A stretch of DNA of 10,029 nucleotides from Rhodobacteraceae bacterium UBA2776 (GTDB taxonomy: Bacteria > Pseudomonadota > Alphaproteobacteria > Rhodobacterales > Rhodobacteraceae), in NCBI GenBank assembly GCA_002352425.1, contig DEIK01000003.1, positions 1 through 10,029 of the forward strand, written 5' to 3'. This document shows positions 5,655-10,029 of this stretch, in pieces. Position 1 is the first letter of the stretch; every line of letters begins with the position of its first letter. The notes beneath the pieces were generated by a model. It was not told the origin of the DNA. It made no database searches and saw nothing but the letters and a program-made list of their open reading frames with translations. Both the position numbers and the translations under genes were made by a program.

Positions 5655-6269
5655 CTATGGGGTGATATTGGTTTTCAATTTCAATTTTGGCAGGATTTGG
5701 CTGAATTCTGGGATTGGTCCCGAAGGGCTCTCGGTTTTGCCGGGTGCGCAAAACAGCATGGCGTAACCATGCACCAGCGACCAGACCATGATTTCGGTGC
5801 TAACTCCTTGTGCATCATTGTGTTCAAAAGGGGCGCAGGCATCGCGCAGGATTTGGTAGGAGGCCATTGAGTCGCGGTCCAGCTCTTCTTGCGTGGTCGC
5901 GTCCAGCGTTTGCGAGTCGTTGTTGTGCGGTTGAAACATGAATTTGAAGACTGCAGTGTGGCTGCGGGCAAAGTCGATGTAGCCCGCGCAGATGGCGTTG
6001 AGTTGGGCCTGTGGCGCGGCGTCGGCCTGATCCGCAGCGCGGCGCATGGAGGCCGAGAATTTTTGGTACCCACGGGCGATAATGGCTGCTTGTAGGCTGA
6101 CCAAGCCATTAAAATGATGGGCCGGAGCGGCGTGGGACACGCCCGCGCGTTTGGCGCATTTGCGCAAGGAAAGGGCGTCTGGTCCGCCTTGCTCCATCAG
6201 TTCCAACCCCGCTGTGATCAGGGCTTCGCGCAGATTTCCGTGGTGGTGGTGGCGTTTTTGTTCGGTCAT
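5655..6269 (-). CDS. TetR/AcrR-family transcriptional repressor
   Basis: The 204-residue product begins MTEQKRHHHHGNLREALI; the basic, histidine-rich lead before GNLREAL is typical of one TetR branch. The helix-turn-helix is at about residues 33-53 (LSLRKCAKRAGVSHAAPAHHF), after which an all-helical C-terminal ligand/dimer domain runs to the end. An upstream frame to 6302 would run through the promoter and an operator palindrome, so the ATG at 6269 is chosen. No good Shine-Dalgarno is present, and the predicted transcription start falls at or next to this ATG, so a leaderless mRNA is possible. It is divergent from the DUF2306 membrane protein gene, with twin palindromes between them, which points to autoregulation and control of that gene. 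The ligand is unknown. Confidence 0.92.
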   Translation of the reverse strand: MTEQKRHHHHGNLREALITAGLELMEQGGPDALSLRKCAKRAGVSHAAPAHHFNGLVSLQAAIIARGYQKFSASMRRAADQADAAPQAQLNAICAGYIDFARSHTAVFKFMFQPHNNDSQTLDATTQEELDRDSMASYQILRDACAPFEHNDAQGVSTEIMVWSLVHGYAMLFCAPGKTESPSGPIPEFSQILPKLKLKTNITP

Positions 6270-6274
6270 GGGGC

Positions 6275-6302
6275 AGGATAACATACGGCTTGACAGTGTC
6301 AA
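6275..6302 (-). promoter_or_regulatory. Candidate promoter of the TetR gene
   Basis: On the minus strand a consensus TTGACA (6302-6297) and TATCCT (6280-6275) are 16 bp apart. The -35 box is one half of the first palindrome (6290-6302), so a bound repressor would block it. The -10 box ends only five bases before the ATG at 6269, predicting little or no leader. Confidence 0.55.
6290..6302. promoter_or_regulatory. Palindrome copy 1, candidate TetR operator
   Basis: TTGACA-G-TGTCAA is a perfect 6+1+6 inverted repeat. It overlaps the TetR -35 box on the minus strand and offers a TTGACA -35-like box on the plus strand. The identical copy at 6327-6339 is centred 37 bp away. The site is inferred to be bound by the adjacent TetR protein. 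Confidence 0.7.
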
Positions 6303-6326
6303 CTTTGAAAGGGTAGGTGGGGTATC

Positions 6327-6339
6327 TTGACAGTGTCAA
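6327..6339. promoter_or_regulatory. Palindrome copy 2, candidate TetR operator
   Basis: This is a second identical TTGACAGTGTCAA, and the flanking bases are also the same (C before, C after). It lies 19 bp before the chosen DUF2306 start. If the plus-strand promoter uses TTGACA at 6290 with a weak -10 near 6314-6319, this copy covers the predicted transcription start, a position suited to repression. Confidence 0.7.
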
Positions 6340-6358
6340 CATGGAGATCGGAACCGCT

Positions 6359-6949
6359 ATGACAAAATCAAAAATACCACTCCGGACAATGGTGGTGCTA
6401 AGCATCCTTGTGGCACTGACTACGTTACGCATCATCCCTTTGGGAATGCCCCTGTCGTTCCCCGAGATGTCAGGTCATTTGACCCAACGCTGGCTGGCTT
6501 TTGTGCTACATATTGGTGGAGCCTCTATCGCGTTGGCGCTGGGAGCTGTGCAGTTCTTTGCGCAATTTCGGGCCAAAAACCCAACTGTGCATCGTTGGGT
6601 TGGCAGAATCTATGTTTTAAGCATTTTGACCGCAGGCGGCGCGGGGTTTGTCGTCGCGTTAGGCGCAGCGGGAGGGATCATTGCAAGCGTTGGATTTGGC
6701 TTGCTTGCGATCTTTTGGGTTGGTGTCACGGTAAATGCGGCTCGATTGGCTATGGCGCGGCGATTTGCGGACCATCGCCGCTGGATGATCCGCTCTTTTG
6801 CATTGACGTTTGCGGCGGTTACTTTGCGGCTCTATTTACTTGGGTTCATTGGGGCCGGGTTTAGTTACACCGAAGCGTCAATTTATCTGGCGTGGATGTG
6901 CTGGGTGCCAAATTTTCTGGTTGTCGAGTGGTTTCTGCGCCGTTCCTAG
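6359..6949 (+). CDS. DUF2306 multi-pass membrane protein
   Basis: The 196-residue product has about six hydrophobic segments: roughly residues 9-28, 45-68, 82-103, 105-127, 144-165 and 172-193. Conserved-looking polar motifs are HRWVGRIY (78-85) and ADHRRWMIRSFALT (137-150), both typical of DUF2306, plus His51 within the second membrane segment. The placement of histidines in or near membrane helices resembles heme- or quinone-binding membrane proteins, but no function is established. Start choice is uncertain. The ATG at 6359 has GGAG 12 bases upstream; an in-frame ATG at 6341 and a GTG at 6317 are alternatives, and the GTG would place palindrome copy 2 inside the gene. Likely repressed by the divergent TetR protein. 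Its stop overlaps that of the MAPEG gene. Confidence 0.85.
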   Translation: MTKSKIPLRTMVVLSILVALTTLRIIPLGMPLSFPEMSGHLTQRWLAFVLHIGGASIALALGAVQFFAQFRAKNPTVHRWVGRIYVLSILTAGGAGFVVALGAAGGIIASVGFGLLAIFWVGVTVNAARLAMARRFADHRRWMIRSFALTFAAVTLRLYLLGFIGAGFSYTEASIYLAWMCWVPNFLVVEWFLRRS

Positions 6950-7335
6950 AACAGGGCGTGGCCGATGTTGGCGATTGCGCTGAATGTGATCATAGCCAGC
7001 GTCAGCATCATGCCATAGGTACGGGCCTTGAGGTTGTGAGGTCGTTGGCTGAAGGCCCAACTGTGCATAAGGCGGCCAATCACCAGCATAAGGCCCAGCA
7101 AATGCACCACCCACACCGGTGCGCCTTGCAATTCGGTCATCAACAGCAGGATCAGGCCGAGGGGCGCATATTCAGCGCAATTGGCTTGGGCACGGATGCG
7201 GTAGGCCATGTCGGGGCGTTCACCATCGCCCAGTGAAATCCGGTCACCGCGTCGTACGATGATCACGCGATAGCTGAGATAGATGAAAAGCAGGGCGATG
7301 ATGCCCGCATAAAGAGGGGTGATTGCGATTGTCAT
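6946..7335 (-). CDS. MAPEG-family integral membrane protein
   Basis: The 129-residue protein has four membrane helices (about 6-25, 54-70, 73-92, 107-127) and the MAPEG signature RIRAQANCAEYAPLGLILL (46-64), where Arg-Ala-x-x-Asn-x-x-Glu-Tyr is the conserved glutathione-side motif. Eukaryotic members are microsomal glutathione S-transferases and eicosanoid enzymes. Bacterial YecN-like members are often assumed to handle glutathione conjugation or peroxides, but substrate is not known here. The ATG at 7335 is preceded by AGGAG at good spacing. It is convergent with DUF2306, the two stop codons sharing CTAG. It lies downstream of pyruvate carboxylase on the same strand but is separated by a terminator. 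Confidence 0.9.
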   Translation of the reverse strand: MTIAITPLYAGIIALLFIYLSYRVIIVRRGDRISLGDGERPDMAYRIRAQANCAEYAPLGLILLLMTELQGAPVWVVHLLGLMLVIGRLMHSWAFSQRPHNLKARTYGMMLTLAMITFSAIANIGHALF

Positions 7336-7358
7336 TGGAGTTCTCCTGTTGCGTGTTC

Positions 7359-7387
7359 AGCATCACGTATGAGGCAAGGGTTGTCAA
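7359..7387 (-). promoter_or_regulatory. Weak promoter candidate of the MAPEG gene
   Basis: On the minus strand a consensus TTGACA (7387-7382) is followed after 17 bp by a poor -10, GATGCT (7364-7359). A second TTGACA lies 20 bp further upstream (7407-7402). The -10 is not convincing. Confidence 0.3.
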
Positions 7388-7412
7388 AGTGCAGAGGGGG
7401 GTGTCAAAATGA

Positions 7413-7438
7413 AAAGGCAGGGCGAATGCCCCGCCTTT
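7413..7438 (-). terminator. Rho-independent terminator of pyruvate carboxylase
   Basis: Downstream of the carboxylase stop on the minus strand, AAAGGCGGGGC (7438-7428) pairs with GCCCTGCCTTT (7423-7413) across a 4-base loop, with one A-C mismatch. It is followed by TTTTCATTTT-like sequence reaching about 7404. It sits 36 bp past the stop codon. Confidence 0.85.
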
Positions 7439-7473
7439 GCTGGGTTGTTTGATTGGTGCGTGGGGCGCTGGTA

Positions 7474-10029
7474 TTATTCCATTTCCACCAGCAGGTCTTT
7501 TGCGTCGATCTGTCCACCGGCCTGCACATGCACCGCTTTGACCACAGCGTCGCGTTCGGCGTGGATACCGGTTTCCATTTTCATCGCTTCTATGGTCAGC
7601 AGCAGATCGCCCTCGAGCACTTTTTGGCCGACTGTGACAACAATGGTTGCCACCACGCCCGGCATGGGCGCGCCAATGTGGTTTGGGTTGCCTTGTTCGG
7701 CTTTGGGCCGTTGCACGGTTTGCGATTTGATCAGGCGGTTTGGCACGCGGATGCTGCGGGGTTGGCCGTTCAACTCGAAGAACACCTTTACGTCGCCATC
7801 CACATTGGTTTCGCCGATGGCTTGCAGGCGGATTTCCAGTGTTTTGCCCGGGTCGATTTCAGCGGTGATTTCTTCGCCCGCTTCCATGCCATAGAAAAAG
7901 GCCCGTGTTGGCAGGGTACGGACGGGGCCATATTGGCGGTGGCGGCCCATGTAATCGAGGTACACCTTGGGGTACATCAAGTAGCCGTTCAGGTCCTCGT
8001 CATCGACTTTGAAGCCTTCGAGCTTCTCAGACAGAGCAGTGCGGGTTTTTTCTAGATCGACGGGTTTCAGATGCGCGCCGGGGCGGGTTGTGTCGGGTTT
8101 GCCACCCTTGAGGACCTTGTCGATAAAGGCCGGAGGGAAGCCACCGGGAGGTTGTCCCAGATTGCCGCGCATCATGTCGATGACGCTGTCGGGGAAGGAG
8201 ACATCCACATCGGGGTCTTCAACTTGGTCACGGGTTAGCCCTTGGGAGACCATCATCAGAGCCATGTCACCGACCACTTTGGACGACGGCGTTACCTTGA
8301 CGATGTCACCAAACATTTGGTTCACGTCGGCGTAGGTTTGTGCCACTTCGTGCCAGCGTTCCTCCAACCCCAAGGAACGCGCTTGGGCCTTAAGGTTGGT
8401 GAACTGGCCGCCGGGCATTTCGTGCAGGTAAACCTCGGACGCGGGGGCCGCGAGGCCGCTTTCGAAGGCCACATATTGTGCGCGCACGGCTTCCCAATAG
8501 TCCGAAATCTGGCGCACATGGCCGATGTCGATGCCGGTATCACGTGGGGTGTGTCGCAGGGCTTCGACCACCGAGCCAAGGCAGGCTTGCGAGGTGCCGC
8601 CGGAAAATGCATCCATCGCCACGTCAACCGCGTCAACGCCCGCCTCGGAGGCGGCCAAGATGGTGGCGCCCGCGATCCCGGATGTGTCGTGGGTGTGGAA
8701 GTGGATCGGCAGGCCGACCTCTTCTTTTAGGGCTTTGACCAACACGGAGGCGGCGGCGGGTTTTAGCAAGCCTGCCATGTCCTTGAGGCCCAAGACATGG
8801 GCGCCAGCGGACTTTAGCTCATGGCCCATTGCGACGTAATACTTTAGGTCGTATTTGGCGCGATTAGGGTTCAGGATGTCACCGGTGTAGCAGATTGTGC
8901 CTTCGCAAACCTTGTTGGCCTTGACCACGGCGTCCATCGCCACGCGCATGTTTTCAACCCAGTTCAGACTGTCAAACACGCGGAACACGTCAACGCCGCT
9001 TTTGGCCGCTTGGCGCACGAATTCTTGCACCACATTGTCGGGGTAATTGGTGTAGCCAACCCCGTTGCTGGCGCGCAGCAGCATTTGGCTCATCACGTTG
9101 GGCATGGCGCGGCGCAGATCGCGCAGCCGTTGCCACGGGCATTCCTGTAAGAACCGGTAGGCCACATCAAAGGTCGCCCCCCCCCAGCATTCCATCGAAA
9201 ACAGTTGTGGCAAGTTGGCGGCATAGGCCGGTGCCACACGGATCATGTCGATAGAACGCATACGGGTGGCCAGTAAGGATTGGTGCCCATCGCGCATGGT
9301 GGTGTCGGTCAACAGCAGTTGTTTTTGCGCGGCCATCCAGTCGGCCACGGCTTGCGGGCCTTGCTCGTCCAGCAGATTGCGAGTGCCCTTTATTGGTTCG
9401 CCAACGGGGGCTGGGGCTTGTGGGATTTTGACCTGTGCCGAGGGTTCGGGACGTCCAACAGTTTCGGGGTGTTTGTTGACAGTGATGTCGGCGAGATAGG
9501 TCAGAATTTTAGTGGCGCGGTCCTGGCGTTTTGAGAACTTGAACAGGTCCGGCGTGTTATCAATAAATTTGGTGGTGTAGGTGTTGTCCAGAAACGTTTC
9601 GTGCTGCAGCAGGTTCTCGACAAAGGCGATGTTGGTCGACACGCCGCGCACCCGAAATTCGCGCAGCGCCCGATCCATCCGCGCAATTGCAGCGCTGGGC
9701 GTTTGGGCGTGGGCGGTAATTTTCACCAGCAGACTGTCGTAATACCGTGTGATGACGCCGCCCGCATAGGCCGTGCCGCCGTCCAGACGAATGCCCATGC
9801 CGGTGGCCGAGCGATACGCCGTGATACGGCCATAATCAGGGATAAAGTTGTTTTGCGGATCTTCCGTGGTGATGCGGCACTGTAGGGCGTGACCGTTCAG
9901 GCGGACCTCGGATTGATCGGCTTTGCCTGTGGCCTCGGGCAGGGGTTTACCTTCGGCGATTTTGATTTGGGCTTGGACGATGTCGATGCCGGTGACTTCT
10001 TCGGTGACGGTGTGCTCAACCTGCACGCG
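7474..10029 (-). CDS. pyc: Pyruvate carboxylase (partial, 5' end outside window)
   Basis: This biotin-dependent enzyme (EC 6.4.1.1) makes oxaloacetate from pyruvate, bicarbonate and ATP, refilling the TCA cycle. The 851 residues seen begin inside the biotin carboxylase domain (QVEHTVTEEVTGIDIVQ). The carboxyltransferase domain follows, with TDTTMRDGHQSLLATR (241-256), GLKDMAGLLKP (414-424, the carbamylated lysine being Lys416) and HFHTHDTSG (443-451, metal-ligand His445 and His447). The tetramerisation linker comes next, and then the carrier domain with EAMKME, biotinyl Lys817, 34 residues from the end. Adding about 302 residues aligns Asp247, Lys416, His445/447 and Lys817 with D549, K718, H747/H749 and K1119 of R. 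etli enzyme as I recall it, so roughly 300 residues are missing. No frameshift or lost key residue is seen. A terminator follows. Confidence 0.98.
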   Translation of the reverse strand, partial: RVQVEHTVTEEVTGIDIVQAQIKIAEGKPLPEATGKADQSEVRLNGHALQCRITTEDPQNNFIPDYGRITAYRSATGMGIRLDGGTAYAGGVITRYYDSLLVKITAHAQTPSAAIARMDRALREFRVRGVSTNIAFVENLLQHETFLDNTYTTKFIDNTPDLFKFSKRQDRATKILTYLADITVNKHPETVGRPEPSAQVKIPQAPAPVGEPIKGTRNLLDEQGPQAVADWMAAQKQLLLTDTTMRDGHQSLLATRMRSIDMIRVAPAYAANLPQLFSMECWGGATFDVAYRFLQECPWQRLRDLRRAMPNVMSQMLLRASNGVGYTNYPDNVVQEFVRQAAKSGVDVFRVFDSLNWVENMRVAMDAVVKANKVCEGTICYTGDILNPNRAKYDLKYYVAMGHELKSAGAHVLGLKDMAGLLKPAAASVLVKALKEEVGLPIHFHTHDTSGIAGATILAASEAGVDAVDVAMDAFSGGTSQACLGSVVEALRHTPRDTGIDIGHVRQISDYWEAVRAQYVAFESGLAAPASEVYLHEMPGGQFTNLKAQARSLGLEERWHEVAQTYADVNQMFGDIVKVTPSSKVVGDMALMMVSQGLTRDQVEDPDVDVSFPDSVIDMMRGNLGQPPGGFPPAFIDKVLKGGKPDTTRPGAHLKPVDLEKTRTALSEKLEGFKVDDEDLNGYLMYPKVYLDYMGRHRQYGPVRTLPTRAFFYGMEAGEEITAEIDPGKTLEIRLQAIGETNVDGDVKVFFELNGQPRSIRVPNRLIKSQTVQRPKAEQGNPNHIGAPMPGVVATIVVTVGQKVLEGDLLLTIEAMKMETGIHAERDAVVKAVHVQAGGQIDAKDLLVEME

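Noticed and set aside
6270..6302. Longer TetR start
   Set aside because: The added residues would be encoded by the promoter and operator palindrome; MTEQKRHHHHGNLREAL is the expected beginning.
7453..8055. Plus-strand open frame of 200 codons
   Set aside because: It is a shadow of pyruvate carboxylase on the opposite strand; the low-complexity His/Phe/Gly-rich translation is typical of antisense frames in GC-rich genes.

Overview
The window reads as a chromosomal segment of an alphaproteobacterium, most likely Rhodobacterales (Roseobacter group). That rests on protein character from family knowledge: the HisH start LTVLIDYESGNLHSAEK, a single-chain pyruvate carboxylase whose spacing matches the Rhizobium etli enzyme, and a his cluster carrying a DUF2147 gene. 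No database search was possible, so the placement is inference. No CRISPR array, insertion sequence, phage gene or defence island was seen.

Positions 1-3561 hold a histidine biosynthesis cluster on the minus strand. In transcription order it is hisB, hisH, hisA, a YqaA/DedA-type membrane protein gene, then hisF (cut by the window edge). The order is interrupted by a plus-strand gene for a secreted DUF2147 protein between hisH and hisA. HisH and HisF form imidazole-glycerol-phosphate synthase, HisA supplies its substrate, and HisB dehydrates its product. A sigma70-like promoter lies just upstream of hisB.

Positions 3562-4166 are a 605-bp stretch without an intact gene. The second half carries an 86-codon open frame without a start codon that looks like the C-terminal end of a type I-secreted (RTX-like) protein, probably a gene remnant.

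Positions 4167-5654 hold a stand-alone Lrp/AsnC ligand-binding-domain protein, a MarR-family regulator, a divergent DUF1992 gene, and a tRNA-Gly(GCC) with a downstream hairpin terminator. The MarR/DUF1992 promoter region contains a perfect 15-bp palindrome overlapping a good -35 box.

Positions 5655-7335 hold a TetR-family regulator divergent from a DUF2306 membrane protein, with two identical 13-bp palindromes in the shared promoter. A MAPEG-family membrane protein gene lies convergent to DUF2306, and the two stop codons share the four bases CTAG.

Positions 7413-10029 hold the terminator and about the last three quarters of pyruvate carboxylase (minus strand, 5' end outside the window).

Most of the window is housekeeping. 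The parts best worth a second look are the TetR-DUF2306 control region, the MarR/DUF1992 palindrome, the oppositely oriented gene inside the his cluster, and the RTX-like remnant. No clearly new multi-gene system is evident.
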